A DNA stretch of 64,000 nucleotides from Rossellomorea marisflavi. GTDB lineage: Bacteria > Bacillota > Bacilli > Bacillales > Bacillaceae_B. Positions 31,552 to 42,188 of the stretch are shown piece by piece; position 1 is the stretch's first letter, and every line of letters begins with the position of its first letter. The translations under genes were made by a program, and so were the position numbers. A model generated the notes under the pieces. That model was not told the origin of the DNA, did no database searches, and saw only the letters and a list, made by a program, of their open reading frames with translations. Where the stretch lies: NCBI GenBank assembly GCA_003667865.1, contig CP033051.1, forward strand, positions 1,447,501 through 1,511,500, written 5' to 3'.

Positions 31552-33141
31552 ATGTCAACACAAATGGTGGGCATACAAGTAAAGGTGCCGATTAGACCAG
31601 GGTATGACGAAATCCTATCTAATGAAGCATTGCAATTTCTTGAGCAATTAGAGAGGCGATTTGGGGAATCAAGAAAGAAACTGTTACAGAACAGAAACAC
31701 AAGACAGGAACGATTGAATAATGGAGAACAGTTACAGTTTCGATCAGAAACGGAAGCTATTCGAAATAGTGATTGGAAAGTCAATCCCTTACCTGAAAAA
31801 TTGAAGGATCGAAGAGTGGAAATAACAGGACCGGTTGATCGTAAGATGGTCATTAATGCACTGAACTCTGGGGCGAAATGTTTTATGGCATGCTTTGAGG
31901 ATGCAACATCTCCAACCTGGTCTAATCTTGTAGAGGGACAAATCAATTTAAGAGATGCAGTAAACCGAACCATATCCTATGAAAATCAAAACGGCAAAAA
32001 GTATCAGTTAGGTGATGAAACAGCTGTACTCATTGTTCGACCTAGGGGATTACATCTTGAGGAAAAACATGTGGAATGTGATGGTGTCGCGATATCAGCA
32101 AGTCTTTTTGACTTCGGTCTATTTTTCTATCACAATGCCACAAAGCAAACCCAACTTGAAGAGGGGCCTTACTTTTACTTACCTAAGCTAGAAAGCTATC
32201 AGGAAGCACGCTGGTGGAACGAAGTGTTCTTATTTGCACAAAAGTATGTAGGAATTCCACGGGGCACAATTAAAGCGACTGTTTTAATTGAAACGATTAC
32301 AGCCGCATTTGAAATGGATGAAATCCTATACGAGCTTAAAGAGCATTCTGCAGGGTTGAATTGTGGTCGCTGGGATTATATTTTCAGCTATATTAAGAAA
32401 TTAAGAGAACATAAGAATTCGATTTTACCAGACCGAGCTGCTGTTACGATGACGGTTCCATTTATGAGAGCGTATTCGCTCCTTACGATTAAGACGTGTC
32501 ACCGAAGAGGTGCTCCCGCTATTGGTGGAATGGCTGCACAAATTCCAATTAAAAATGATCCTGGACGAAATGCTGCTGCAGTAGAGAAGGTTCGGATTGA
32601 TAAGGAACGGGAAGCTCGTGATGGTCACGACGGAACTTGGGTAGCACATCCAGGACTTGTACCTGTAGCAATGGAGGTTTTCAATAAAGAAATGCCAGAA
32701 AAGAATCAAATAGAACAAAAGCTATTAGAAGAACTTGAAGTGAGTGCTCAAGACCTTGTTGAGGCACCGAGTGGTGTAATTACAGAAGAAGGAGTCAGGA
32801 TGAATATCAATGTTGGTATTCAGTATTTGAACTCCTGGTTAAATGGCCAAGGAGCTGCACCTATCCATTATCTTATGGAGGATGTGGCAACAGCTGAGAT
32901 CTCCCGCGCCCAACTATGGCAATGGATTCGTCATCCTAAAGGAATCTTAGAAGATGGACGAAAGGTGACAATTGAAATGTATGAAGCATTAAAACAAGAG
33001 GAACTAACAACCATTAAAGAACAACTACCACAAGAAGCTACATCAAACCTATCACAAGCTGCAGAACTATTCGATACCCTCATCAAAAGCGAAAACTTCA
33101 TAGAATTTTTAACCTTACCAGCCTACCAAAAACTAAACTAG
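31552..33141 (+). CDS. aceB: Malate synthase A
   Basis: 529 residues; condenses glyoxylate with acetyl-CoA to malate in the glyoxylate shunt. Malate synthase A features: [68 protein letters not shown] with the catalytic Arg/Asp region, and [13 protein letters not shown]. Its last 140 bp are A/C-rich with C/A-ending codons, then a copy of the GAGGGACGGACCTC motif lies in the 32-bp gap before aceA. B. subtilis lacks this shunt. Confidence 0.97.
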   Translation: MSTQMVGIQVKVPIRPGYDEILSNEALQFLEQLERRFGESRKKLLQNRNTRQERLNNGEQLQFRSETEAIRNSDWKVNPLPEKLKDRRVEITGPVDRKMVINALNSGAKCFMACFEDATSPTWSNLVEGQINLRDAVNRTISYENQNGKKYQLGDETAVLIVRPRGLHLEEKHVECDGVAISASLFDFGLFFYHNATKQTQLEEGPYFYLPKLESYQEARWWNEVFLFAQKYVGIPRGTIKATVLIETITAAFEMDEILYELKEHSAGLNCGRWDYIFSYIKKLREHKNSILPDRAAVTMTVPFMRAYSLLTIKTCHRRGAPAIGGMAAQIPIKNDPGRNAAAVEKVRIDKEREARDGHDGTWVAHPGLVPVAMEVFNKEMPEKNQIEQKLLEELEVSAQDLVEAPSGVITEEGVRMNINVGIQYLNSWLNGQGAAPIHYLMEDVATAEISRAQLWQWIRHPKGILEDGRKVTIEMYEALKQEELTTIKEQLPQEATSNLSQAAELFDTLIKSENFIEFLTLPAYQKLN

Positions 33142-33154
33142 AGGGACGGACCTC
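33141..33154 (+). repeat. GAGGGACGGACCTC motif (aceB-aceA gap)
   Basis: Single 14-bp copy beginning at the last base of the aceB stop codon; its ends GAGG/CCTC are complementary. The aceA ribosome site follows 7 nt later. Same family as at 7785, 16383, 30866, 43394 and 47479. Confidence 0.7.
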
Positions 33155-33173
33155 TAAAAAGGAGAGAATAAGC

Positions 33174-34451
33174 ATGTCAAATTTTAATGAAAGAGTGAGT
33201 CAATTGCAAGAAAACTGGGAGATTGATCGTCGTTGGGATGGAGTATCTCGTCCATATTCTGCAGAAGATGTTGTGAAATTACGAGGTTCTATTGATATTG
33301 AGCATACATTGGCACGTCGTGGATCTGAAAAGCTCTGGAGCTTGCTTCATACAGAAGACTATATCAATGCACTTGGTGCTTTAACAGGGAATCAGGCTGT
33401 GCAGCAAGTGAGAGCAGGCTTAAAAGCCATCTACTTAAGTGGGTGGCAAGTAGCGGCAGACGCGAACCTTTCAGGTCACATGTATCCTGACCAAAGCTTA
33501 TATCCTGCAAACTCTGTTCCATCAGTAGTGAAGAGAATCAACCAAGCGCTGCAAAGAGCAGATCAGGTTCATCACGTAGAGGGAGACGAGAGCATTGATT
33601 GGTTTGTTCCGATTGTAGCTGATGCAGAAGCAGGCTTTGGCGGACAATTGAATGTTTTTGAACTAATGAAAGGGATGATCGAATCAGGAGCTGCAGCTGT
33701 TCACTTCGAGGATCAGCTTTCATCTGAAAAGAAATGCGGACACCTTGGAGGGAAAGTATTGCTGCCAACTCAAACAGCCGTTAGAAACTTAATCTCCGCA
33801 CGCTTAGCTGCAGATGTAATGGGCGTTCCGACTCTAATTATCGCACGTACGGATGCGAATGCAGCAGACTTAATTACAAGTGATATTGACTCAAACGATG
33901 CTCCATTTATCACAGGTGAAAGAACGACAGAAGGATTTTTCCGGACAAGAGCTGGATTAGATCAAGCTATTGCGCGTGGTCTTGCGTATGCTCCATATGC
34001 AGATTTGGTATGGTGTGAAACATCTGAACCAGACCTTGAAGAAGCTCGCCAATTTGCTGAAGCGATCCATGAACAATACCCTGGAAAACTATTGGCATAT
34101 AACTGCTCGCCTTCTTTCAACTGGAAAAAGAAATTAGATGATGAAACCATTGCAAGGTTCCAAGTTGAGTTAGGGAAAATGGGCTATAAGTTCCAATTCG
34201 TTACATTAGCTGGATTCCATTCACTGAACCACAGTATGTTTGAGCTTGCGAGAGGATACCGTGACCGTGGCATGGCAGCGTACTCTGAATTACAGCAAGC
34301 TGAATTTGCGAGTGAAGTACATGGCTACTCAGCGACTAGACATCAACGTGAGGTTGGAACAGGCTATTTTGACGAAGTTTCACAAGTTATCTCAGGTGGT
34401 ACGTCTTCCACAACCGCATTGAAGGGTTCTACTGAGGTTGAGCAGTTTTAA
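33174..34451 (+). CDS. aceA: Isocitrate lyase
   Basis: 425 residues; splits isocitrate into glyoxylate and succinate. Signature [19 protein letters not shown] holds the catalytic Cys in [30 protein letters not shown] and [13 protein letters not shown] are further family segments. AAGGAGAG precedes the ATG. It forms an operon with aceB and allows growth on acetate or fatty acids. The length matches the short bacterial type. Confidence 0.98.
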   Translation: MSNFNERVSQLQENWEIDRRWDGVSRPYSAEDVVKLRGSIDIEHTLARRGSEKLWSLLHTEDYINALGALTGNQAVQQVRAGLKAIYLSGWQVAADANLSGHMYPDQSLYPANSVPSVVKRINQALQRADQVHHVEGDESIDWFVPIVADAEAGFGGQLNVFELMKGMIESGAAAVHFEDQLSSEKKCGHLGGKVLLPTQTAVRNLISARLAADVMGVPTLIIARTDANAADLITSDIDSNDAPFITGERTTEGFFRTRAGLDQAIARGLAYAPYADLVWCETSEPDLEEARQFAEAIHEQYPGKLLAYNCSPSFNWKKKLDDETIARFQVELGKMGYKFQFVTLAGFHSLNHSMFELARGYRDRGMAAYSELQQAEFASEVHGYSATRHQREVGTGYFDEVSQVISGGTSSTTALKGSTEVEQF

Positions 34452-34915
34452 GTAAGGTACAATGAATTGGACTGATTTTGAACACTATTTGCCTAATGCT
34501 GTTTCTAAGTTGAGCAATACTTGCTTCTAATCTCGTTTTCTATATAGAAGAAGGTCCAAAGAAATTAAGTGGTTCCGTTTCGGTGGAGAAACATACACAT
34601 AACATACTAATTAACAGACCAAATCGCATATGATTTGGTCTGTTGCCTTTTCTTTATTGAACAAAATTAAGGTATAAACACTTGAATTCGTATACGAAAT
34701 CACACCTCGATTAACACAATGACAATAGACGTTGTCAACGTGCTAAGTGCTATGTTGATATTTTGTTTACTAAGTAGGTAATTGTAATTTTATGTTAAAA
34801 TTAATGAAGAGTTTGTGAAACAACACACTTTAACTAAAAAAGGATTTTAACACAAGAAGACATAAATATTATACGCATAATAAAACCGCTTTTTATATGG
34901 GAAGGGCTGGAACAT
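34452..34915. other. Intergenic region aceA to lipoprotein gene
   Basis: 464 bp. It contains a strong terminator (34613-34654) and beyond it an A/T-rich stretch that should carry the promoter of the lipoprotein gene. I see no gene or convincing promoter pair. Confidence 0.5.
34613..34654. terminator. Terminator downstream of aceA
   Basis: AACAGACCAAATC / GATTTGGTCTGTT, perfect 13 bp, loop GCATAT, then GCCTTTTCTTT. It lies 160 bp after the aceA stop. Confidence 0.8.
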
Positions 34916-35425
34916 TTGGGGAACAAATTCAAATCAAGTTTTTTATTATTATTACTTGGAGCATTATTGTTATCTGGTTGTACTGGGAATGAGGCTAACT
35001 TACAAGATGGGGATCAACATATAACAGAAGAAATGAATAATGTCATATCTGATTACATAGTTCAAAAATACTCCACAATATATTCTGGTACAGAAAAGCA
35101 ATTTGAAGTCCATAAAATATATGGAACGAGCAAATCAAATAGTGTTATTAGTGTCTATATGTGGTCCTATTATGGTGGATTTAATAAATCATCCGGAATA
35201 GAAAGCCAATCAGGACATTCATTACCCGCAGTAATTCGATTAAGTAAAATAAAAGGGAATTATTCAGTAACAGAATACATTGAACCACAAGATGGCAGTT
35301 TATATCAATCTTCTTTAAAAAAGATGTTTCCTAAGCGATATTTGAAACTTGCTCAACAAGATAGTGGTAATATACAAGATTTACAAATAGAGATGGACAA
35401 AAAGGTAAAAAGTTGGTTAGAGTAA
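34916..35425 (+). CDS. Putative lipoprotein, function unknown
   Basis: 169 residues from a TTG start (GGAAGGGCTGG upstream). A lipoprotein signal is clear: FLLLLLGALLLSGC with Cys22. The mature part starts with an acidic linker and contains an alternating region (FEVHKIYGTSKSNSVISVYM, WSYYGGFN, LPAVIRLSKIKGNYSVTEYI) that looks like a small beta domain, then a basic helix and KKVKSWLE. I recall similar folds near BlaR-type sensor regions but cannot name a family. Stands alone, with no partner gene in the same unit. Confidence 0.6.
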   Translation: MGNKFKSSFLLLLLGALLLSGCTGNEANLQDGDQHITEEMNNVISDYIVQKYSTIYSGTEKQFEVHKIYGTSKSNSVISVYMWSYYGGFNKSSGIESQSGHSLPAVIRLSKIKGNYSVTEYIEPQDGSLYQSSLKKMFPKRYLKLAQQDSGNIQDLQIEMDKKVKSWLE

Positions 35426-35539
35426 CAAGAATAGTAGGAGTTATAGGTGATATTTTGATATTCGAGTGATGGGATCAAAATAGATGATTGTATCATAAAG
35501 TATAGGAGAAAATAGAGAAAGAATGTGGAGGTGAACCAA

Positions 35540-35995
35540 TTGAAGCAAAAACCAGATGTAGAGGAATACTTGCAGCAAGGAATGTATGGAGCAAAGGAAA
35601 TCAATCCTGATGAGAAGCGAGAATTTTTAGGAACGTTCCGTGAGCGGATCGTAATTGCCCTTACGCAAAATCAAGTTCGTGAAAAAACAATCTATCCCCA
35701 AGTGTTAGAAAATATGAAAAAGCACCCGAAGACAAGATTATTACTGAATGGTGAGCTCCAGTACAGCTATTTATCAAAATATATCAAGGAAGCAAACCGC
35801 TTGAATATTCCTTTTACGATTGAAACAAACAAGGACCATCATACTGAAATTGGACTTGTACTTGCCTATGATCATGCTGTTAATATCGAAGACATATACG
35901 TCACGGATAAGCAGTTGAAAAAACCGGCCCTCATGAAGGGAAACAAAAATAAAAAAAGCCTGCTTTCTAAGGTGAAAAGCAAGCTTTTTAAATAG
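35540..35995 (+). CDS. yueI: YueI-family (DUF1694) protein
   Basis: 151 residues from the TTG at 35540, which has GGAGGTG 6 nt upstream; the GTG at 35525 would overlap that site. DUF1694 hallmarks: VEEYLQQGMYGAKEINPDEK, FLGTFRERIVIALTQNQV, KTRLLLNGELQYSYLSKYIK and a C-terminal DIYVTDKQL. A small soluble protein, found widely in Bacillus and lactic acid bacteria, of unknown role. Its last codons form part of a terminator hairpin shared with the convergent AbrB-type gene. Confidence 0.85.
   Translation: MKQKPDVEEYLQQGMYGAKEINPDEKREFLGTFRERIVIALTQNQVREKTIYPQVLENMKKHPKTRLLLNGELQYSYLSKYIKEANRLNIPFTIETNKDHHTEIGLVLAYDHAVNIEDIYVTDKQLKKPALMKGNKNKKSLLSKVKSKLFK
35952..35992. terminator. Terminator overlapping the yueI end
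   Basis: AAAAAGCCTGCTTT and AAAAGCAAGCTTTTT pair around an 8-nt loop, inside the last codons of yueI. It lies between convergent genes and should work in both directions. Confidence 0.7.
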
Positions 35996-37075
35996 TTACA
36001 TTGAATTTTGGAGTTTCTTTGTAAAGTAAGGAAGCTTGAAAAGCCAACGTAAACAAAGTGGAACAATAAACAAAATAAACAAAATACGAAAAAGATGGTA
36101 GGCGGTAATAATCGATAAGTCTGCTTTAATGGCCTGACCAACAAGAGCCATTTCAGCCATACCGCCAGGAGCCATGCTGACAAAGGCTGTAAGGAACGGA
36201 ATGTCATGCCACAGCATAAGGACAGCCCCAAGACCAAGTGAAAACACGAGCAACATGATAGAAGTAACAATGGCAAGACCGATAAATTTAGAAAGACTTT
36301 TGGCATTTTGCCCTTTGAACTTCAGCATGAAACTAAAATGAATGCCTAAGAACAATTGAGATATGAGTAATAACACATCTGGTAAAATCGGTACCGAGAA
36401 GTCAAATACCATAAAGGTACCAACCCCTAGAATAGGTCCTAATAAAAATGGTGTGGGGAAATGGAGCCTTTCTGCAACAACTGCCGATAGCCAGGCGACG
36501 ATGAGAAAGACGACCATCATCAAATGAAAATCAAATGCTAGTGAACCGCCTCCCCCAGCAACCGTCCCAGCTGCACTTCCGTACAGTAATGGACTAAATA
36601 TTAAAAAAGGCACAACGATAATGACTGATATCAAACGAATCACTTGAATAATGGTCACAACGGTCAAATCGACGCCCTTAACTTCTTCTCCCAGTACAAT
36701 CATCTGTGATAATCCTCCGGGGATACTTCCAATCAGTGTGGATTGAATATTAATTCCAGTAAGTTTTGAAAGAATGAACGCAAGAAACACACTAAATAGG
36801 ATGACGGATAGTGTCATAGCTAGCATGGATGGAAGCTGTGATCCGATTTCAATAATGGTTTCTTTTGAAAAAGAATGACCTATCGCGTATCCGATGACAA
36901 TCAATCCGAAGTTTCGAAAAAAGGATGGCCAAACAAATTGGAGATTCGTCCATTTGCTTGTAAAATAAACAGCTGTCATAGAACCGAGCATCCAAGCTAG
37001 TGGTAAATGGAATAGGTGAAAAATCCATCCCCCTACGAGTCCAATGATGAACGTTCTTATTATAATGAAGATCAA
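35996..37075 (-). CDS. AbrB-family (DUF/PF05145) membrane transporter
   Basis: 359 residues, about 10 membrane spans in two homologous halves. Each half has the typical Gly/Pro segment: SIPGGLSQMIVLGEEV and SMAPGGMAEMALVGQAI, each followed by HLFR/QVIR-type helices. This is the AbrB membrane family, once mislabelled as ammonia monooxygenase and unrelated to the AbrB regulator. Substrates are unknown. TTG start. It lies 34 bp after the YitT-type gene on the same strand, so they form an operon of two membrane proteins. Confidence 0.85.
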   Translation of the reverse strand: MIFIIIRTFIIGLVGGWIFHLFHLPLAWMLGSMTAVYFTSKWTNLQFVWPSFFRNFGLIVIGYAIGHSFSKETIIEIGSQLPSMLAMTLSVILFSVFLAFILSKLTGINIQSTLIGSIPGGLSQMIVLGEEVKGVDLTVVTIIQVIRLISVIIVVPFLIFSPLLYGSAAGTVAGGGGSLAFDFHLMMVVFLIVAWLSAVVAERLHFPTPFLLGPILGVGTFMVFDFSVPILPDVLLLISQLFLGIHFSFMLKFKGQNAKSLSKFIGLAIVTSIMLLVFSLGLGAVLMLWHDIPFLTAFVSMAPGGMAEMALVGQAIKADLSIITAYHLFRILFILFIVPLCLRWLFKLPYFTKKLQNSM

Positions 37076-37109
37076 ATAAATCCCTTCTTACCTAGTTATT
37101 TAAACAAAA

Positions 37110-37730
37110 TTAAGAAGCCTTACGTTCTATTACAGCTTCTTGTGTTGATCCCTTTGGAGACAAGCGATAAATAAAGTCTAGCATTCTTGTAGCCAGCCAC
37201 TGGCACACAATAGCGTATACTATGACTTTCCAATCAATGATGATCCCTGTTAAGAGAAGGATGGATCCATTAATCACAAACAGCACCTTACCAGGAGGGT
37301 ATCCCTTTATTTTTGAAAAAATTAAAGCAATAATATCCATGCCCCCGGATGATGCCCCCATTCTAAATAAAATCCCGACACCGATTCCAAATAAGCACGC
37401 GCCTAAAACTAAGTCAATCCATATAGGAAACAATGGTTCATTAAAGTAAGGAGATAGGATTTCAATTGTTATGGATGTCACCGTTACACAAAAAATCGTC
37501 CATAGTGCACTTGCCTTACCTAACCACTTTACCGCAAGTAATAGGAGACCTGCGTTTAGAATCCATAGTGTATAGCCATATGGAACCTGTGCTAGGAAAT
37601 CTAATAGTATACTGATTCCGGCAGCACCGCCTGATGGAATGTTATGTGGAAATAAAAATAATGTCATTGCCATTCCCTGGAGAATAGCAGCAAGCCCTAG
37701 AACAGAAAGTTTTATCATCGTTGGTTTCAT
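37110..37730 (-). CDS. YitT-family membrane protein
   Basis: 206 residues, five to six membrane spans, no C-terminal DUF2179 domain. Family features: LFLFPHNIPSGGAAGISIL, then GILFRMGASSGGMDIIALIF and KGYPPGKVLFVINGSIL. Shorter than full-length YitT (about 280), which has the extra soluble domain; B. subtilis also has such short paralogs. AAGGAG precedes the ATG. First gene of the unit with the AbrB-type transporter. Function unknown. Confidence 0.85.
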   Translation of the reverse strand: MKPTMIKLSVLGLAAILQGMAMTLFLFPHNIPSGGAAGISILLDFLAQVPYGYTLWILNAGLLLLAVKWLGKASALWTIFCVTVTSITIEILSPYFNEPLFPIWIDLVLGACLFGIGVGILFRMGASSGGMDIIALIFSKIKGYPPGKVLFVINGSILLLTGIIIDWKVIVYAIVCQWLATRMLDFIYRLSPKGSTQEAVIERKAS

Positions 37731-38038
37731 CGTTTACTCCTTCATCATTCCACGTCTAAATATATAACAATACTATCAAGATATCATACATGTCCTTTTC
37801 TAATCTAAAATCTAACCTTATTATTATAGAACATTTCAGTTGATACGGGTTGTGTTGTGACCCTGTTTGCATTGATTTTTGTGCATAAAAAGGTACCGTT
37901 TACGAGTGCTGTTACAAAAAGAACCGATTATGTTGAAATAAACACCGTCATATCCCCGAATAAGTTGCTTACATTATGGTAATTTTGGTATTATGATTAG
38001 TATTGTATAGTGTTCGACATATCCTGGAGGTGAAGAAG
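37731..38038. other. Divergent spacer with gat promoter
   Basis: 308 bp between the YitT-type gene and gatC. A likely sigma-A promoter for gatCAB is TTGCTT (37965-37970), 18 bp, TATTAT (37989-37994). No T-box or other leader structure is visible, and nothing else stands out. Confidence 0.5.
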
Positions 38039-38329
38039 ATGTCTAGAATTTCAGAAGATCAAGTAAAGCATGTTGCCCACCTTGCCCGACTAGCCATCAC
38101 AGAGGAAGAAGCAAAAAAATTTACCACTCAATTAGATGCAATTATTGGATTTGCAGAGCAGCTAAATGAATTAGATACAGCACAAGTAGATCCTACATCG
38201 CACGTTCTAGAAATGAAGAATGTATTCCGTAAGGACAAGCCTGGTGTAGGACTTCCACGAGAAGAAGTATTGAAAAATGCACCTGACCAAAAAGATGGAC
38301 AAATCCGTGTACCATCCATCTTAGAATAG
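38039..38329 (+). CDS. gatC: Glutamyl-tRNA(Gln) amidotransferase subunit C
   Basis: 96 residues; GatC stabilises GatA on the GatB platform in the complex that turns Glu-tRNA(Gln) into Gln-tRNA(Gln). Family start [19 protein letters not shown], then the [13 protein letters not shown] loop that wraps around GatA. The ATG at 38039 is fixed by CTGGAGGTG; a longer in-frame start at 38003 has no site. First gene of gatCAB. Confidence 0.97.
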   Translation: MSRISEDQVKHVAHLARLAITEEEAKKFTTQLDAIIGFAEQLNELDTAQVDPTSHVLEMKNVFRKDKPGVGLPREEVLKNAPDQKDGQIRVPSILE

Positions 38330-38340
38330 GAGGGAAAACG

Positions 38341-39801
38341 ATGTCGCTATTTGAACACAAATTATCTGAGCTACATGAGCTTTTACATAAAAAAGAAGTA
38401 TCGGTAACAGATCTAGTAGATGAATCGTACAAAAGAATTAATGAAGTGGAAGGTCAAGTTCAAGCATTCCTTACATTAGATGAAGAAAATGCACGAGCGA
38501 AAGCAAAAGAGCTTGATGCAAAGCTTGGAACAGATGAAAGCAAAGGCTTACTATTTGGGATGCCCATTGGAATTAAAGATAATATCGTAACAAAAGGACT
38601 TCGCACGACTTGTGCAAGTAAAATTCTTGAAAACTTTGATCCGATCTATGATGCAACCGTCATGAATAAATTACATACAGCAGAAACGATTACAATCGGG
38701 AAATTAAATATGGATGAGTTTGCAATGGGGTCTTCTACGGAGAACTCAGCATACCAAAAAACACGCAACCCTTGGAATACAGAAACGGTTCCAGGTGGAT
38801 CTTCAGGTGGTTCAGCAGCTTCAGTAGCGGCAGGAGAAGTACCATTTTCACTTGGTTCTGATACAGGTGGCTCCATTCGTCAACCAGCTGCATTTACTGG
38901 AACGGTTGGACTAAAGCCTACATATGGTCGTGTATCTCGTTTTGGACTTGTAGCATTCGGATCTTCACTAGATCAAATCGGTCCCATTACACGTAATGTA
39001 GAGGATAATGCTTACTTACTTCAAGCGATCGCAGGTGTTGATGCAAATGACGCAACATCAGCAAATGTTGACGTACCAAACTATGCAACTGCTCTAACTG
39101 GTGATATTAAAGGCCTTCGTATTGCGGTACCAAAGGAATATCTTGGAGAAGGTGTAGGAGAAGAAGCACGAGAAAGTGTTATGGCTGCACTAAAAGTTTT
39201 AGAAGGACTTGGTGCAACGTGGGAAGAGGTTTCTCTACCACACTCAAAATATGGTGTATCCACCTACTATTTACTTTCATCATCTGAAGCTTCAGCAAAC
39301 CTTGCTCGTTTTGACGGTGTTCGTTACGGCTACCGTACACCAGATGCTGAAAATCTTTTAGATCTTTATAAAAAGACTCGTGCAGAAGGCTTTGGTGACG
39401 AGGTAAAACGTCGTATTATGCTTGGAACATTTGCATTAAGCTCAGGGTTCTATGATGCGTACTACAAAAAAGCACAACAAGCACGTACGTTAATCAAAAA
39501 GGATTTTACCGATGTATTTGAAAAATACGATGTAATTCTTGGACCAACAACGCCAACACCAGCGTTCAAAATTGGCGAAAAAATAAATGATCCACTAACG
39601 ATGTATGCAAACGATATTTTAACAATCCCAGTGAACCTTGCAGGGGTACCTGGAATCTCGGTTCCGTGTGGATTCTCTTCAGAAGGATTACCACTAGGAC
39701 TACAAATTATCGGAAAGCATTTTGATGAAAGCACTGTCTATCGTGTTGCACATGCATTCGAGCAAGCAACAGACTTCCATAAAAAAAGACCACAATTGTA
39801 A
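38341..39801 (+). CDS. gatA: Glutamyl-tRNA(Gln) amidotransferase subunit A
   Basis: 486 residues, amidase-signature family; releases ammonia from Gln or Asn. The Ser-cisSer-Lys triad is complete: Lys in MPIGIKDNI, cis-Ser in [12 protein letters not shown] and nucleophilic Ser in [20 protein letters not shown] precedes the ATG, 11 nt after gatC. Typical length. Works with GatB and GatC, and is needed because these bacteria lack glutaminyl-tRNA synthetase. Confidence 0.98.
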   Translation: MSLFEHKLSELHELLHKKEVSVTDLVDESYKRINEVEGQVQAFLTLDEENARAKAKELDAKLGTDESKGLLFGMPIGIKDNIVTKGLRTTCASKILENFDPIYDATVMNKLHTAETITIGKLNMDEFAMGSSTENSAYQKTRNPWNTETVPGGSSGGSAASVAAGEVPFSLGSDTGGSIRQPAAFTGTVGLKPTYGRVSRFGLVAFGSSLDQIGPITRNVEDNAYLLQAIAGVDANDATSANVDVPNYATALTGDIKGLRIAVPKEYLGEGVGEEARESVMAALKVLEGLGATWEEVSLPHSKYGVSTYYLLSSSEASANLARFDGVRYGYRTPDAENLLDLYKKTRAEGFGDEVKRRIMLGTFALSSGFYDAYYKKAQQARTLIKKDFTDVFEKYDVILGPTTPTPAFKIGEKINDPLTMYANDILTIPVNLAGVPGISVPCGFSSEGLPLGLQIIGKHFDESTVYRVAHAFEQATDFHKKRPQL

Positions 39802-39813
39802 GGGGTGAAATCA

Positions 39814-41241
39814 ATGAACTTTGAAACGGTAATCGGACTTGAAGTCCATGTTGAATTAAAAACAGACTCAAAAATGTTCTCTCCAGCACCAAATCATTTC
39901 GGAGCAGATCCTAATACAAATACAAACGTGATCGATCTTGGATACCCAGGTGTGCTACCTGTCGTCAACGAACGTGCGATTGAATTTGGAATGAAGGCAG
40001 CACTTGCTCTGAATATGGAGATCGCTAAGGATATGAAGTTTGATCGTAAAAACTATTTCTATCCAGATAACCCAAAAGCATACCAAATCTCACAATTTGA
40101 CCAACCGATTGGAGAAAATGGTTGGATTGAAATCGAGGTTAATGGTGAAAAGAAAAAGATCGGTATTACACGTCTTCACCTTGAGGAAGATGCTGGAAAG
40201 CTGACTCACTATGATGGCTATTCACTAGTAGACTATAACCGTCAAGGAACACCTCTTATTGAGATCGTATCAGAGCCGGATATTCGTACTCCAGAGGAAG
40301 CATATGCTTACTTAGAGAAGTTAAAATCGATCATCCAATATACAGGCGTATCGGATTGTAAGATGGAGGAAGGGTCTCTTCGTTGTGACGCGAACATCTC
40401 TTTACGCCCAATCGGTCAAGAGAAGTTCGGTACAAAAGCAGAGCTTAAAAACTTAAACTCCTTTAACTTTGTAAAAAAAGGACTAGAGCATGAGCAAATT
40501 CGTCAAGAGAAAGTCCTTTTATCGGGTGGAATTATTGAACAAGAAACTCGCCGTTTCGATGAGAAAACAGGGAAAACAATTCTGATGCGTGTAAAAGAGG
40601 GGTCTGATGATTATCGTTATTTCCCGGAACCTGATTTAGTTCAGATTCATATTGATGATGAATGGAAAGAGCGTGTTCGTTCAGAGATTCCTGAACTTCC
40701 AGACGAGCGTAAAAAGCGTTATGTTGAAGAACTTGGATTACCAGCATATGATGCGATGGTTCTAACATTAACAAAAGAAATGTCAGACTTCTTCCAAGCA
40801 ACCATTGATACGGGAGCAGATGCAAAACAAGCATCAAATTGGTTAATGGGTGAAGTATCAGCTTACTTAAATTCTGAGCAAAAAGAATTACATGAAATTG
40901 CCCTTACACCAGAAAGCTTAGCAGGGATGATTACCCTAATTGAAAAAGGAACCATCTCTTCCAAAATTGCGAAGAAAGTATTCCAAGAGCTAGTGAAAAA
41001 CGGTGGAGACCCTGAAACAATCGTTAAAGAAAAAGGACTAGTCCAAATCTCTGACGAAGGTGCCCTACTAAAAGTTGTCACAGAAACTCTCGACGCAAAC
41101 CCACAATCCATTGAGGACTACAAAAACGGAAAAGACCGAGCAATCGGCTTCCTAGTCGGCCAAATCATGAAAGCAACAAAAGGCCAAGCAAACCCTCCAA
41201 TGGTAAACAAACTACTACTACAAGAAATAGAAAAGAGATAG
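39814..41241 (+). CDS. gatB: Glutamyl-tRNA(Gln) amidotransferase subunit B
   Basis: 475 residues; activates Glu-tRNA(Gln) with ATP and adds ammonia piped from GatA. Segments: [38 protein letters not shown] (metal and phosphate site), HLEEDAGK, and the C-terminal YqeY-like tail. The ATG at 39814 has AGGGGTG 7 nt upstream; the in-frame GTG at 39805 overlaps it. The last ~190 bp are A/C-rich with C/A-ending codons, unlike the rest of the gene. Confidence 0.98.
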   Translation: MNFETVIGLEVHVELKTDSKMFSPAPNHFGADPNTNTNVIDLGYPGVLPVVNERAIEFGMKAALALNMEIAKDMKFDRKNYFYPDNPKAYQISQFDQPIGENGWIEIEVNGEKKKIGITRLHLEEDAGKLTHYDGYSLVDYNRQGTPLIEIVSEPDIRTPEEAYAYLEKLKSIIQYTGVSDCKMEEGSLRCDANISLRPIGQEKFGTKAELKNLNSFNFVKKGLEHEQIRQEKVLLSGGIIEQETRRFDEKTGKTILMRVKEGSDDYRYFPEPDLVQIHIDDEWKERVRSEIPELPDERKKRYVEELGLPAYDAMVLTLTKEMSDFFQATIDTGADAKQASNWLMGEVSAYLNSEQKELHEIALTPESLAGMITLIEKGTISSKIAKKVFQELVKNGGDPETIVKEKGLVQISDEGALLKVVTETLDANPQSIEDYKNGKDRAIGFLVGQIMKATKGQANPPMVNKLLLQEIEKR

Positions 41242-41248
41242 AACACAC

Positions 41249-41286
41249 AAAAAGCAAACCTAGAAACAGAGTAGGTTTGCTTTTTT
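41249..41286 (+). terminator. Terminator after gatB
   Basis: AAAAAGCAAACCTA / TAGGTTTGCTTTTTT, perfect 14-bp stem with a 9-nt loop and T-run. Right of it the + strand becomes G/T-rich (72 of 120 bases at 41281-41400). Confidence 0.92.
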
Positions 41287-41406
41287 GCTAGGTTTATTAG
41301 AGATAAGGGGTTTTATTATTTATTCTTCTCTATAGATGCAGCAATTAAATTTAGGATAGACTAATAAGTGTTACTAATGTTTATAAAAAGTATACTATTT
41401 TGAATT

Positions 41407-41545
41407 ACTGAGTTACTTGGAACGGAAGGGTGCTTGACTCCTGCGGGACTAGCGAGTCAGGTGAGACCCCGCAAGCGCTAAAAGCGCTGAGGAGGCTCAC
41501 CGCTCGCCCCGCGGAAAGCAAGCACCCTGGAGTGGAACGTAACGG
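41407..41545 (+). repeat. GC-rich dispersed repeat, copy 2
   Basis: About 139 bp, same family and orientation as copy 1. The outer stem reads GTTAC / GTAAC where copy 1 has GTTGC / GCAAC, and the next stem is GGGTGCTTG / CAAGCACCC where copy 1 has GGTGCTTG / CAAGCACC: paired changes that keep the fold. A long open frame crosses it (from 41430) but only because the repeat lacks stops; the real gene starts at 41637. Confidence 0.85.
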
Positions 41546-41636
41546 GCTAGTTCAAAAAGTGCTTATCCAAAAGGCTTTCTATTTGGTACCAACATCTAAT
41601 CCAGTATATGATAAACAAAAAAAGGAGGAACAAAAC

Positions 41637-42188
41637 ATGACACTAAAAGAATGGTTCGAAAAAGGCATGACAACACAACAATACCTAGACTACATGAAAG
41701 TAAACAAAGAAAACACAGAAACCATCCTACATAAATTCGAAATTCCAAAAGAAGACGAACAAATCCTATCATCACTATCAAACCAAAACCTCTCCGTCAT
41801 CATCCTAACAGAAGATTGGTGCGGAGATGCCATGATCAACGTACCAATCCTACTAAAACTAGCAGAAGCAACCAACATGCACGTGCGTTTCCTACTTCGT
41901 GATGAAAACCTTGAATTAATGGATCAATACCTAACAAATGGAACATCACGAGCAATCCCAATCTTTATCTTCATTGACGAAAATGGTATAGAAAAAGCAG
42001 TATGGGGACCTCGAGCTCCAGAAATTCAAAAAATGGTAGAAGAAGCACGTGCTGAACTACCTGACAAAGAAGCAGAAGAGTTTCCTGAAAAACAAAAAGC
42101 CATGTATCAAAGACTAATGTCGTACTACGTTGAAAGCCCTGAAGCATGGACGTATGTCTATAATAGTATAAAAAAGAAATTTCAATAA
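41637..42188 (+). CDS. Thioredoxin-like protein with a single-Cys WCGD motif
   Basis: 183 residues from the ATG behind AAAGGAGG. The middle has a thioredoxin fold: SVIILTEDWCGDAMINVPIL, then ARFLLRD-like MHVRFLLRDENLELMD and SRAIPIFIFIDENG with the cis-Pro. The active site reads WCGDA instead of WCxxC, so only one Cys is present and disulfide exchange is unlikely. These proteins are common in Bacillus as thioredoxin family proteins of unknown role. The first 200 bases have only about 28% G+T, a striking strand bias shared with other genes next to repeats. Confidence 0.8.
   Translation: MTLKEWFEKGMTTQQYLDYMKVNKENTETILHKFEIPKEDEQILSSLSNQNLSVIILTEDWCGDAMINVPILLKLAEATNMHVRFLLRDENLELMDQYLTNGTSRAIPIFIFIDENGIEKAVWGPRAPEIQKMVEEARAELPDKEAEEFPEKQKAMYQRLMSYYVESPEAWTYVYNSIKKKFQ

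Noticed and set aside
35872..36306. 144-codon minus-strand frame at the yueI/AbrB-type junction
   Set aside because: Shadow of the AbrB-type gene in another frame, running into yueI; no ribosome site.
37731..38038. T-box or other leader before gatCAB
   Set aside because: No T-box sequence, specifier stem or terminator-antiterminator is visible.
41430..41636. N-terminal extension of the thioredoxin-like gene through repeat copy 2
   Set aside because: A strong AAAGGAGG with ATG exists at 41637, and the extension is repeat DNA.
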